Positions 19,801 through 28,368 are shown, counted from the first letter of the stretch. The stretch is DNA of 64,000 nt from Desulfomonile tiedjei (GCA_016218715.1 JACRDG010000099.1:21880-85879); one strand, 5' to 3'. Notes: generated by a model from the sequence alone, not told the origin. Program-made: numbers and translations.

Positions 19801-21954
19801 GAACTTTTCCAGGGCCGTGGCCTGCGCCCCGCGAGCGGCCTCAGCGTTACCCAGATTCGTAAGAATGTCGGCTTCTCCCTTTCGGTCCGACAGATCGCGA
19901 TAAATGGCCAGAGCCTGATCGAGATGCTGCACACCGTCCACGATGCGGTTCCTGTGCCGAAGGACGTTGCCGGTATTGGCGAGGTTCGCCGCGTGCCCTC
20001 TACGGTCCCCGATCCCCTTGGCCAGGTCGAGCGCTTTGTTGAAGTATTCGAGCGCCTTGTCGTGGTCGCCGACGTGCTTATAGTAGACACCCAAAGCTGT
20101 CAAATCCCGCCCTTCGCCGAACCGGTCGGACAACGCCCGATGGCTTTCCAGCGCCTGCAGAAAAGCCTTTTCAGCCAGATCCCTGCGCCCCTGCATTTCA
20201 TAGGCGAGCCCGCTTAGATGGTCACAGTCGGCCATGGACCGGCGGTCGTTCAGCTCACCGAACTCGGCACGGGCGTCCTTCGCGTCCTGGAGTGCCCGCT
20301 CCGAATTGTCCCGGGAGAGACGGAAGCGCGCGAGAGCCAGCCGAACCGCGGCTCGGGAGCGACGATCCACACCGGCCTTCACGTCCTCGACCGCTTCCTT
20401 GAGCAGCTTCGCTGCGGTTTCCGGATCCCCGGTGCTGCCGTGCATCTCCGCCAGCAGAGCGCGCGTCAGTGCAGCCTGGTTGCGATCGTGGACCCTCTTG
20501 GACACTGCGAGGGATGCATCCGCATATTCCAGTGCCTTATGGACGTATCCCTGGCGGAAATAGACCTCACCGATCTGACGAAGCGCGGCAGCCTCACCGC
20601 CCTGAACCGACAAACTCCGGAACTCGTGCAGGGCCTTGCCAGCCAGCGCCAGTGCAGACTCGAACTTGGCCCGATCCGCCTCCAGGCCCGCCAGCCTGAG
20701 GCGAACGCGCGCGACCATGATGGCGTCCCCGGCTTCCTCATACAGCCTCAGCGCGGCGTTGAGGCTGTTGGTGGCCTGGGCCGCCTTGCCTTCGGCTGCC
20801 AGGGCCATTCCACTGACGAGCAACGGCAACGCGCTGTTCCCCGCGTGTGGTTCGCCGAGGAGCGCCTTCCCTTCATCCAGGGACTTCCGGCTCGCAGCCA
20901 GATCTCCCTGGAGTTGGTCGATGTATGCAAGTCGAAAGAGGGTTTCCCCTACCTCTTTTGCACTATTGGCATCGCGATAGAGTTTCAACGCCTTCGTGAA
21001 ATTGGCCTTCGCAGCCGAATAGTCCGATCGGGACAAATGGGTCTCGCCGACGAGCAGATTTATCCGGGCGGATTCTGTCTGGTTGGAATCCTTGGCGAGA
21101 AACGTCAGGGCACGGTTGAGCGCGGCGAGCGCCTCGCCGTGCTTGTGGAGCCGGAGCAGGCAGGTCGCCATGTTCTCCAGGAGCTTCGGTTTTTCCGCTG
21201 CCTCTGATTCTGGGAGCAGCTTCAGAGCCTCATCGAAGGATTTTATTGCTGCCGGATAGTCGGCCATGGCCATCTGGATGCGGCCTGTCAGCAGGTAGTC
21301 GAGACTTCGGGCTCTGGCGTTTTTGAGGGTCTTGTTCAGGTCGATGGCGCGGTTCAGGTATTCCAGGGCCTCTTTGTCCTTGCGGAGCTGGTGGGAGACA
21401 CGCGCCAGAGCCGAAAGCACCACTGCCGATGCCTTCTGATCCTTGGCTGCCGTGAGCTTTTCCAACGCCACTTTGTATGCCTCGAACGCTAGGGTGTGAT
21501 CTCCATTCTTCTCAAGCTCTGCCGCGCGATTCAGCATCGAAGCGAGGTCTTCCACCGGTCGCTTCTCCGGGGCCGGCTCCGCTGTCGAGCTTGGCTGTGC
21601 TTGAATGGTGGAGGGGTCTTCTTTCTGCACTTCAACCGTCGGACCTTGCTCGGGCGGAGTCTGCGCCGAACTGGGTTCAGGCTCGGGGCTCGGCGCAGGT
21701 GCCTCAGGGACTGGCTCGGGAGCACGCGCCGGACGAGACCAAGGCTTGACGGGAGCATCGTGCAGCCTCCTGGGCCCGGGCGCCTCTCCCCCGCCCATGA
21801 GGGCTTCAATGCGTGTTCCGCCGAAAACCTCCGTGTCATCGGGTTCCGCGAGAACTCGTTCCGGGTAGACAGCGCCGGCCACCAGCAGGCACGCGCACGC
21901 CGCCGCAGTGGCAAAATCTACGTATCTGAACCTTTGTTGGAAGAATCGAATCAT
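16867..21954 (-). CDS. Exported TPR-repeat protein with C-terminal CHAT (caspase-like) peptidase domain, ~1695 aa
   Basis: RBS GAAGGAA before ATG at 21954; N-terminal hydrophobic export signal, Pro-rich linker, many TPR motifs (e.g. YFNKALDLAKGIGDRRGHAANLANTGNVLRHR), CHAT His/Cys motifs YIHLATHG and LVVLSSCLTGG. Confidence 0.9.
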   Translation of the reverse strand: MIRFFQQRFRYVDFATAAACACLLVAGAVYPERVLAEPDDTEVFGGTRIEALMGGGEAPGPRRLHDAPVKPWSRPARAPEPVPEAPAPSPEPEPSSAQTPPEQGPTVEVQKEDPSTIQAQPSSTAEPAPEKRPVEDLASMLNRAAELEKNGDHTLAFEAYKVALEKLTAAKDQKASAVVLSALARVSHQLRKDKEALEYLNRAIDLNKTLKNARARSLDYLLTGRIQMAMADYPAAIKSFDEALKLLPESEAAEKPKLLENMATCLLRLHKHGEALAALNRALTFLAKDSNQTESARINLLVGETHLSRSDYSAAKANFTKALKLYRDANSAKEVGETLFRLAYIDQLQGDLAASRKSLDEGKALLGEPHAGNSALPLLVSGMALAAEGKAAQATNSLNAALRLYEEAGDAIMVARVRLRLAGLEADRAKFESALALAGKALHEFRSLSVQGGEAAALRQIGEVYFRQGYVHKALEYADASLAVSKRVHDRNQAALTRALLAEMHGSTGDPETAAKLLKEAVEDVKAGVDRRSRAAVRLALARFRLSRDNSERALQDAKDARAEFGELNDRRSMADCDHLSGLAYEMQGRRDLAEKAFLQALESHRALSDRFGEGRDLTALGVYYKHVGDHDKALEYFNKALDLAKGIGDRRGHAANLANTGNVLRHRNRIVDGVQHLDQALAIYRDLSDRKGEADILTNLGNAEAARGAQATALEKFSAALAIQRQIQDSRGAATNLTSMGRVYLAKGDLKNATTSLDEAAKMNKRINNQAGEMAILTEQAMLERAKGNASGALSSLKKAMSLARSLNEGRALSSIRLKMATVLEDAGEYAKALALLQETLTEMRQQGDRQGELWALSGIAVVQVKTEDYETALPNLHKALKLLSELGLPASQSTDLHYYLGEIYEGFRDFERALEHYHKALTSCQTHGNYSDLAKIDDRIANVYYMTEDYAKAKDFFEDALRLNTELRDLEKQKSELIRLGDILSKLGDPEAALKRHQQALAITRDTKDERTEARVLTRMGTLYQVLGRPRVALDSYREASEIRTKIGDRRGVNENLLQMALVTSILGGFDAAVADLKRAFVISQNSEDRSMLWKAYFIMGRALEEKNSLGEALESYRKAITILEAMEADIVEELDEDDFIFGGKNSLFETTLRVMMRLARKDPEGAYDAQALRIVEKLKAAEFENVLAKINVSAFSDLPKELLIKEKSLKLGLRKLHSRLAAELSRVHPDQAQVKKILDERRLKEDAFRKLKDRLTKEYPSYADLRFPKPISVHQLQKDVIRPEEAILVYMVTRARTYLFAIDKNRFHAHSIQYPSKEMERDIETLIKPLHRSDTPSNWDPSVAHRLYSRLIAPVEYFLAAKKAVVVVPHGPLASLPFEILVSSKSHAGKRFWSASDRPTYLVENYAFSYAPSASVLSNVRARKHEKEPGWSLAAFGDALYTDPTKTKEPNPGADRLLTTVTHTTRPSRTAELRSLPGARREISEIAKLMGGPTQVYFGDQATESLFKKADLSRYSYIHLATHGVLVSGSGKFQQQPAILFSLFGDRENDGFLQLGEVFGLKLNSDLVVLSSCLTGGSPYTAEGDGILALSRAFLFAGTDSVVLSLWQVNDDSTAKLFIDMYRNLSDGSKTEALRRAKLALLSNPATSHPFYWAPFVLMGEWTVAFPPSHLKPDQQRMRFQGVSAWRKLLSM

Positions 21955-22055
21955 GTTTCCTTCGCTTTCGCAGTGATCGGCAGCCGTTTGGAAGCGGTCA
22001 ACCGGCAACGCCCGCCCCGGATGAACCGACAGGCGAAGCAGCCGCGCGAGTGCCG

Positions 22056-22922
22056 TCACCCTGCTGAAAAGCCATTAGTTTCTTTCTTCGTGCCCGGCGA
22101 CCGGTTTGTTCCAGCCCTCTGGCCGCGCAGGAAAAGCAGTAGCGAAATCCCACCGACAATCATGCACAGGCAGAGGATCTGCCCCATGGTGAGCCCTTCA
22201 AACACGAACCCGAGCTGCGGGTCGGGCTCGCGAACCAGCTCGATAAGAAAGCGGAAGATACCGTACCCGATCAGGAAGACGCCAAGAAGCTGCCCGTGAA
22301 TGCGGAGTCGGCGTCTGAGCGACCAAAGAATCAAAAAGAGGATGAGACCCTCGAACAGCGACTCGTACAACTGCGACGGATGACGGGGCAGAGGGCCGCC
22401 CAGCGGGAAAACGATCCCCCATGGTGCCGTGGTCACTCGGCCGAAGAGCTCTCCATTGATGAAGTTTCCGAGCCTCCCCAGCATGAGGCCGGGAGTCGCT
22501 GCGAGCGCACCGATGTCGGCCAGCTCCAGGAAGCTCGCATGGTGGCGACGAGCAAACAGAAACCCTAATACCACCATGCCGATAAGCCCACCGTGAAAGC
22601 TCATCCCGCCGTTCCATACGGCTAGAATTTCCCAGGGCGCGGAGACATACACGCTCAGGTTGTAGAAGAGCACGTACCCCAATCGGCCGCCGATGAGCAC
22701 GCCGAGGATCAACTGAAAGAGAAAGTCTTCGGCACCCTCGGGAGGGATCGGTCCCTGCTTGCGGCGGAGTTCCGATCGTATGATCAGGTAGGCCAGGGCG
22801 AAACCGGCCAGGTACATGACCCCGTACCACCTCACTTCGAGGGGAGGCGTATGGAACCACCCCAAATCCAGTGAGCCTATATGAATCAGGACCGGATCGA
22901 TGAACGGGTAATGCACCGTCAT
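22056..22922 (-). CDS. lgt: Prolipoprotein diacylglyceryl transferase
   Basis: VRWYGVMYLAGFALAYLI, GGRLGYVLFYN, WNGGMSFHGGLIG, GRLGNFINGELFGR, RHPSQLYESLFEG. Confidence 0.95.
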   Translation of the reverse strand: MTVHYPFIDPVLIHIGSLDLGWFHTPPLEVRWYGVMYLAGFALAYLIIRSELRRKQGPIPPEGAEDFLFQLILGVLIGGRLGYVLFYNLSVYVSAPWEILAVWNGGMSFHGGLIGMVVLGFLFARRHHASFLELADIGALAATPGLMLGRLGNFINGELFGRVTTAPWGIVFPLGGPLPRHPSQLYESLFEGLILFLILWSLRRRLRIHGQLLGVFLIGYGIFRFLIELVREPDPQLGFVFEGLTMGQILCLCMIVGGISLLLFLRGQRAGTNRSPGTKKETNGFSAG

Positions 22923-23016
22923 GCTGGGGCCTCTCTCATGCCGTGGCCCACACCCCTGGGTGTTGCCTGCCGGTCGAGGCAACCGAGAATCCGTTTTCCC
23001 ATGCTCCGCGGCCCAT

Positions 23017-23213
23017 GAGGCTGTTGCGTAACGCAATGCTTTCCCGACATCGTGGCACGATGGTGTCGATTGCCGCAGTGACTCGTCAATGCCGTCACCT
23101 GAAAAGCTAAGTATGTAAGCATCATAGGAGCTTCCCAACCGAAGCCGGGTGTCCACTTATCCGCTGATGTGCCATCATTTCTCCGATGCGCGGGGTTAAG
23201 CGGCAGGCTCCTA
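23017..23213. repeat. ~197-bp dispersed intergenic element, copy 1
   Basis: Aligns without gaps over most of its length with 40921-41118 (GAGGCTGTTGCGT.ACGCAATGCTTTCC ... CACCTGAAAAG ... ATAGGAGC ... GGCTCC.AG). Confidence 0.75.
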
Positions 23214-24035
23214 GTCATCGGTCGTTCCCAAGCCGGCGTTCACTGGTCCTCTTTCGTCGGCAATCCGCATCATGTTGCTTATCTTACGAAAGATGCCGCG
23301 GACGATCTTCACGTCCCGATCGTCCATGGCTGCGCTATTAAAGATACGCCGGACGTCGCGCATCATCCGCAACGGGTTGGCGGGGTCCAGAAATCCTGCC
23401 CGAATGAGAACGCTTTCGATGTGTTGATACATGTCCTCACGCGCCTCGACGGACGCAGGGATCAACTTCTTGGCCTGAAAGTGAACCGGCACGGACGCGG
23501 CCTTGAAGATCTCGTACGCGATGACCGCCGCGGCATGCGCCACGTTCATGGACGCAAACTCCTCGTTGGTCGGAATAATCAGGTGATGGGTGCAGAGCTT
23601 CATCTGTTCGTTGGTGAGCCCTCTCGATTCTCGTCCGAATACGCACGCCACGGGGCCCGCGAGGGCGCTCTCCAGCAACTCGGGGATCACCTCCGTGGGA
23701 GCGCGAGCCGCGACCCGTTTCCCTCCGAGTCTCCCGGACGTGCCTACCGACATCACCGTGTGCCCGAGCGCTTCCTCGAGGGTTTCGCAGAAGCGAGCCC
23801 TTTCGACGATGTCGTAGGCGCCGGAGGCCCGAGAAAACGCCTCAGTTTCGGGTCCACAATCGGTTGAAGAAACGAGAGTAAGATTCTGCAAGCCCATATT
23901 TTTCATGACACGCGCGACCGCTCCAATGTTCCCGGCATGTGTGATCCCGACCATGACAAACTGCACGTTCTCCAGTGCCTCCACCCATTGGGAGTGGATT
24001 CTGAACCCTCTCTGGATGCGTCTGGACGGCCTCAT
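23211..24035 (-). CDS. SpoU/TrmJ-family RNA methyltransferase (start uncertain)
   Basis: VQFVMVGITHAGNIGAVARVMKNMGLQNLTLV, VFGRESRGLTNEQMKLCTHHLIIPTNEEFASMNVAHAAAVIAYE. Confidence 0.85.
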   Translation of the reverse strand: MRPSRRIQRGFRIHSQWVEALENVQFVMVGITHAGNIGAVARVMKNMGLQNLTLVSSTDCGPETEAFSRASGAYDIVERARFCETLEEALGHTVMSVGTSGRLGGKRVAARAPTEVIPELLESALAGPVACVFGRESRGLTNEQMKLCTHHLIIPTNEEFASMNVAHAAAVIAYEIFKAASVPVHFQAKKLIPASVEAREDMYQHIESVLIRAGFLDPANPLRMMRDVRRIFNSAAMDDRDVKIVRGIFRKISNMMRIADERGPVNAGLGTTDD

Positions 24036-24301
24036 TGCAACGGGGGCGCCTTCCGTGAAATCCAAGCGATTACCGGCAGCCGCGTCACTACACTGACGGC
24101 TCACGCTGGAGTTGTCTCCAAAATAGTTAAACGGTATCAGCATGTTAACGGTAATACCCGCGGCGCGCAAGCCGTGGGGGCTACGCGGCACCGTAGTATC
24201 CTCATGTCCTATTGTCAAGGGATATCAAATGAAAGGAATTGCTTCTTAGTGCAGAGGATGAAAAGGAGGTTTCGATGGTTGCGCAAGCCTATTTGCTTTC
24301 A

Positions 24302-24357
24302 AAGGAGTAATCTGGGGAGAACCTCTTTGAACAAAGGTTTCTGCCCAGTTACTCCTT
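24302..24357. terminator. Long palindrome downstream of rubrerythrin (terminator-like family T, copy A)
   Basis: AAGGAGTAATCTGGGGAGAACC...GGTTTCTGCCCAGTTACTCCTT; core shared with 26904-26952 and 52128-52180. Confidence 0.6.
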
Positions 24358-24373
24358 GGAGTGCGCTCTGGTC

Positions 24374-24871
24374 TCAGTCGATTTTCTTGAAGGATGAGCC
24401 CTTGGCCTGGCAGATTGGGCACCGTTCCGGCGCTTCATGCTCGACTGTGTACCCACACAGCGGACACACGTAATATGAGTATTGCTCTTGAGCAGATCCT
24501 AGACTGTCGAGCAGCACTTTGTACAGCTCCGCGTGGACCTTCTCGACTTCATTGGCGTACTCGAAGGTACGGAGGGCCTGCTTGTTTTCTTCGGCTTTGG
24601 CAGCCTCGATCATCTCCGGATACATGTGCTCGAACTCATGGGTCTCGCCCGCGATGGCTACTTCGAGATTCTCTTTCGTGGTCTTTATCCCCTTCAAGGC
24701 CTTCAGATGGTTGTGCGCGTGAATCGTCTCCGCCTCCGCGGCTGCCCGGAACAGTCTGGCAACCTGAGGATGCCCTTCCTGATCTGCCTTGACCGCGAAA
24801 GCAAGATACTTGCGGTTGGCTTGCGATTCTCCGGCAAATGCTTCCTTTAAGAATTCTTCAGACTTGGACAT
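24374..24871 (-). CDS. Rubrerythrin
   Basis: EAFAGESQANRKYLAFA, AAEAETIHAHNH, ETHEFEHMYPEM, C-terminal rubredoxin-like YVCPLCGYTVEHEAPERCPICQAKGSSF. Confidence 0.95.
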   Translation of the reverse strand: MSKSEEFLKEAFAGESQANRKYLAFAVKADQEGHPQVARLFRAAAEAETIHAHNHLKALKGIKTTKENLEVAIAGETHEFEHMYPEMIEAAKAEENKQALRTFEYANEVEKVHAELYKVLLDSLGSAQEQYSYYVCPLCGYTVEHEAPERCPICQAKGSSFKKID

Positions 24872-25062
24872 TGAACCTCCCCTTTCTCTCATTGGAGTGA
24901 TCTGCGGCAGCGACTGCGGTAAACGGCAGGGCTGGGTGCGTCAGAAATCGGTCATCAGGGCAATGGCCGGGATGCAGAACCGAACCGCCCGATGCCGCAG
25001 CGTTTGCCCGAATTTCTGTGACGTCCGCTATAGAAGGCCTCATCGCTTCTTGTTTGGCAGCC

Positions 25063-25221
25063 TCACCCGGAGGCCATGGATACCCCGATCACCGTGCCGA
25101 TCACAACGGCTACCACGGGGTTGCACCAGAGCGCTCAGCCGACCCCCGCATTGGAACTGATCAGATAGAGACCAAATCCTGCAGCCGCGCCGACGATTGC
25201 GCCGATCAATGCTTTCATCAT
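25063..25221 (-). CDS. Candidate selenoprotein: small two-segment membrane protein with in-frame UGA (DUF6132-like)
   Basis: RBS GAGGGAGG before ATGATG; translation MMKALIGAIVGAAAGFGLYLISSNAGVG-(TGA)-ALWCNPVVAVVIGTVIGVSMASG*; TGA at 25135-25137. Confidence 0.55.
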
Positions 25222-25568
25222 TGCCTCCCTCGATTTGACGAAACCGCCGGCTTTTGGTGACCGGATCGCGTACAACCAGTAGAGGACCATGCTGGGCAGT
25301 CCCCCTGGCTGCGCTGGAAAGACCGTGGCTTCCGCAGCGGGGTTTCCGGTACGTTTCGCCATTCCTCACCGAGGCAGTTCGCTTCAGTCATTCTATCAAG
25401 ATGGACATGGGGCCGCAATATGGTGGACCGCTTTGAAAACTGAGACAGAGTTGTAATGACTTGAACGTTCCCCGACCCTATTATATGACCGGAGGCCGGG
25501 GCGCTTCAGCCGAGACACGGATGGCTGCGCAGGAGTCAGTGCAAAGGGGCTGCTGGGAGTGAAGGAAC

Positions 25569-26564
25569 ATGAACGACAAATGGACGAGAGACAAACTGCT
25601 CGAACTGGGCGGCGGGTTTCGGATCTGCCGAATTTTCCTGAGTGCCGTGGAATTGGACCTGTTTTCCAAGCTCCGCCAAACCCCCAGGACCGTCGATGCC
25701 CTCGCCGTGGATGAAGGATGGGACCCCCGCGGCCTCCGAATCCTTATGGATGCGCTGGTGTCGCAGGGGCTGCTGTCCAAGGACAGTCACGGTGAATACG
25801 CCGTACCGGAGGCCCTGGCCGAGTGGCTCACCGGGGACGGGGAGGAGACGATCCTTCCCATGACGTTGCATCAAAGCCACCTCTGGAGCAGCTGGTCGCG
25901 GCTCACGGAGATTGTTCGCACCGGGATGAACCCCAAAATCGTGCCTGAAAAGAAGCGGTCGCGCGAGGAGCTGGAAAGCTTCATCGGTGCCATGCACGTG
26001 GTCGGTCGCGCCATGGCGGCAAAGATCGCGGACTCAGTCGACCTGTCACCGTTCACGCGTATGCTGGATGTGGGAGGAGGATCGGGAACCTACCTGATCG
26101 CCTTCCTCACGAAAGCCCCCCACTTGACGGGAACGCTGTTCGATATTCCCGACGTGGTGGAACTGGCCAAAAAACGCTTGACCGAAAGCGGGTTCATCGA
26201 CCGTGTCGAGCTGAAGGTCGGTGATTACAACAAAGACCCGCTGCCCCGCGGCCACGACCTCGCTTTGCTCTCCGCGGTGATTCATATCAACTCTCGGGAG
26301 CAGAACAAGGTCCTCTACGCCAATGTGTTCAACAGCCTCGACCCGGGAGGCACGATCCTCATCCGGGACCACATTATGGATGCAACGCGCACGGTCCCGC
26401 CGGATGGAGCGATCTTTGCGGTGAACATGCTCACGGCAACGAGCGAAGGAGACACGTACCCGTTTGACGAGATCAAGGAAGACCTTGAATCGGTCGGCTT
26501 CCGGGATGTGCGATCGATCCGAGACGGCGGGCATATGGATCAGCTCGTCGCCGCGGTGAGGTGA
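25569..26564 (+). CDS. SAM-dependent methyltransferase with N-terminal dimerisation/winged-helix domain (O-methyltransferase family 2)
   Basis: MLDVGGGSGTYLIAFLTKAPHLTGTLFDIPDVVELAKK, RVELKVGDYNKDPLP, LIRDHIMD. Confidence 0.85.
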   Translation: MNDKWTRDKLLELGGGFRICRIFLSAVELDLFSKLRQTPRTVDALAVDEGWDPRGLRILMDALVSQGLLSKDSHGEYAVPEALAEWLTGDGEETILPMTLHQSHLWSSWSRLTEIVRTGMNPKIVPEKKRSREELESFIGAMHVVGRAMAAKIADSVDLSPFTRMLDVGGGSGTYLIAFLTKAPHLTGTLFDIPDVVELAKKRLTESGFIDRVELKVGDYNKDPLPRGHDLALLSAVIHINSREQNKVLYANVFNSLDPGGTILIRDHIMDATRTVPPDGAIFAVNMLTATSEGDTYPFDEIKEDLESVGFRDVRSIRDGGHMDQLVAAVR

Positions 26565-26746
26565 AAGAGCCTCATGGGAAGGTGTACTCCGAGGCAGTCG
26601 CATCGGTGCTAACCAAAACAAGGGTAAGCTCCCGGCTAGATGGGGAGACTCCCAAGGGTTTGCCCGTGGGCGGAGGTAGCGACCGGTGTTGTGAGAAAGC
26701 ACCAGCTCCGAATCCATTACTTTTGGAAAGTCCCATCCGCCCGTCT

Positions 26747-26817
26747 CGTCACCCCGGCGGAGGCCGGGGTCCAGAAGATGTGTGAAAGCCTGGATTCCGG
26801 CCTTCGCCGGAATGACG
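26747..26817. repeat. REP-like inverted repeat
   Basis: CGTCACCCCGGCGGAGGCCGGGGTCCAG...CTGGATTCCGGCCTTCGCCGGAATGACG. Confidence 0.8.
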
Positions 26818-26903
26818 GACGGAGGAACGGCCGAGTTTCAAGTTAACGCCTATGCTCCCATGGGGAGAAGGGACCCTCAAACCGACTCGCAATCCAAAGA
26901 GTG

Positions 26904-26952
26904 AATTTGGGGAGGAACCCTTTTCTCAAAGGTTCTCCCCAGATTTTTTTTT
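26904..26952 (+). terminator. Terminator-like hairpin with T-tract (family T, copy B)
   Basis: TTTGGGGAGGAACCCTTTTCTCAAAGGTTCTCCCCAGATTTTTTTT. Confidence 0.6.
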
Positions 26953-26967
26953 GAACGCGAACCGGTC

Positions 26968-28368
26968 CTAAAGTGCTCGCATAAACGCGACCAGGTCTTT
27001 CTTTTCTTGAGCGGTCAGCTTGAGCTGCTGAATCATGTTGAAGAACTCTACCGTATCCTCCAGGGTCAACAAGCGACCGTCGTGAAGATACGGGGGCGAG
27101 TCCTTGATGCCTCTGAGCGGAAACGTCTTGATCGGCCCGTCAGCGGAAGCCATTCTCCCATTGATCATGCGAGGCTTATAGAAGCGCTCCGTTCTGAGGT
27201 TGTGCATGAGGTTGTCGGTGTAATAGGGAGCTGGATGACATACCGCGCATTTGGCTTTACCGAAGAAGATTGCCTCCCCTTTCATCTCGGACTCGGTCGC
27301 CTTCTTCGGATCGAGCCTGCCATAGATATCCAACTTGGGGGCTGGCGGAAAATCGAAGAGTTCTTGAACTTCCGCCATGAAGTGAACCTGACTCCCCCGT
27401 TCCAGGATGTTCACCCCCTTCTTGGTGGCTATGACGGGGTCTCCGTCGAAATAGGCGGCCCGTTGTTCAAATTCCGTGAAATCCTCAACGCTCTTCAAAG
27501 CTCGTTGGGAACCGAACAGCCGCTGGATGTTCACTCCCCTCAGCGGAGGCGTATCGAGGCGGTGCCGGAATTCCTGCGGTCGGATATCCCCCACGAGGTG
27601 CGTTGCGCCATTGGTGTGCCCGTTCACGTGACAATCGAAGCAGGTGACCCCTCGGCTGGGCTTGGCCGAACGTCGGTCGTCCGTTTGATTGAATTGCTGC
27701 TGCGGAAAAGGGGTCACAAGCAGGCGAAGCCCTTCGAGCTGCTTCGGGTTCAGGATACCGTTGAAAAGCTCGAAGAAGTTCTCGATGGTCACGAGTTTGC
27801 CCTGTGAGACATCTCCGAGATCGGGGCGCGTTGTGAGGTAGATGGGAGGCGGGAATTCAGGCAGCAGATGCTCCGGTAGGTCGAATTCCAGGTCGAACCG
27901 CGTCAGATCCCGTGCTTCCTGCTTCTTGATCTCGTCGATGTGCTTCTTGGGGAAGAGCATCCCCCCTTCAGGATGATTGGGATGGGGAAGGGGGAAGAGC
28001 CCTGCAGGGAAGACATCCTTCTCCTTGATTTCTTCCGGAGTCATCTCCGCAAGCTTTTCCCAGGTCATTTCGGCGGGGAGCTTGATCCTGACCCCCTCCT
28101 GGACCGGCTTGCCGCGGGACATGGTGGCGTCTCTTGCCGGGTGATCGCCGAGGTCGTACCGCGAGTTGAGGAGGTCCATGTGTCGTTTCATGATCTCCGG
28201 TTTTGCCGCGGTCATACGTTTCATGATGGAGTCGAAGGGTTCCGTGATCACTACGGGAGAATAGCTCGATTTCTGCGAGGCCGTCTCAGCGAAGGCCAGG
28301 GCCAAAGCCATCAGCAGCGAGCAGACGATTATCCAGGTCAAAAAAGATAGTCTTCCCGTGGTCTTCAT
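26968..28368 (-). CDS. Di-haem cytochrome c peroxidase-family protein
   Basis: Two CxxCH motifs (TCFDCHVNG, KCAVCHPAPYYTDN), TPPLRGV, FPLRGIKDSPPYLHDGRLLTLEDTVEFFN; signal peptide. Confidence 0.88.
   Translation of the reverse strand: MKTTGRLSFLTWIIVCSLLMALALAFAETASQKSSYSPVVITEPFDSIMKRMTAAKPEIMKRHMDLLNSRYDLGDHPARDATMSRGKPVQEGVRIKLPAEMTWEKLAEMTPEEIKEKDVFPAGLFPLPHPNHPEGGMLFPKKHIDEIKKQEARDLTRFDLEFDLPEHLLPEFPPPIYLTTRPDLGDVSQGKLVTIENFFELFNGILNPKQLEGLRLLVTPFPQQQFNQTDDRRSAKPSRGVTCFDCHVNGHTNGATHLVGDIRPQEFRHRLDTPPLRGVNIQRLFGSQRALKSVEDFTEFEQRAAYFDGDPVIATKKGVNILERGSQVHFMAEVQELFDFPPAPKLDIYGRLDPKKATESEMKGEAIFFGKAKCAVCHPAPYYTDNLMHNLRTERFYKPRMINGRMASADGPIKTFPLRGIKDSPPYLHDGRLLTLEDTVEFFNMIQQLKLTAQEKKDLVAFMRAL

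Noticed and set aside
16867-21954. TPR-CHAT protein as part of a Craspase (type III-E CRISPR) or gasdermin defence system
   Set aside because: No CRISPR repeats, gRAMP/Cas genes or gasdermin-like gene nearby, and the protein has an N-terminal export signal.
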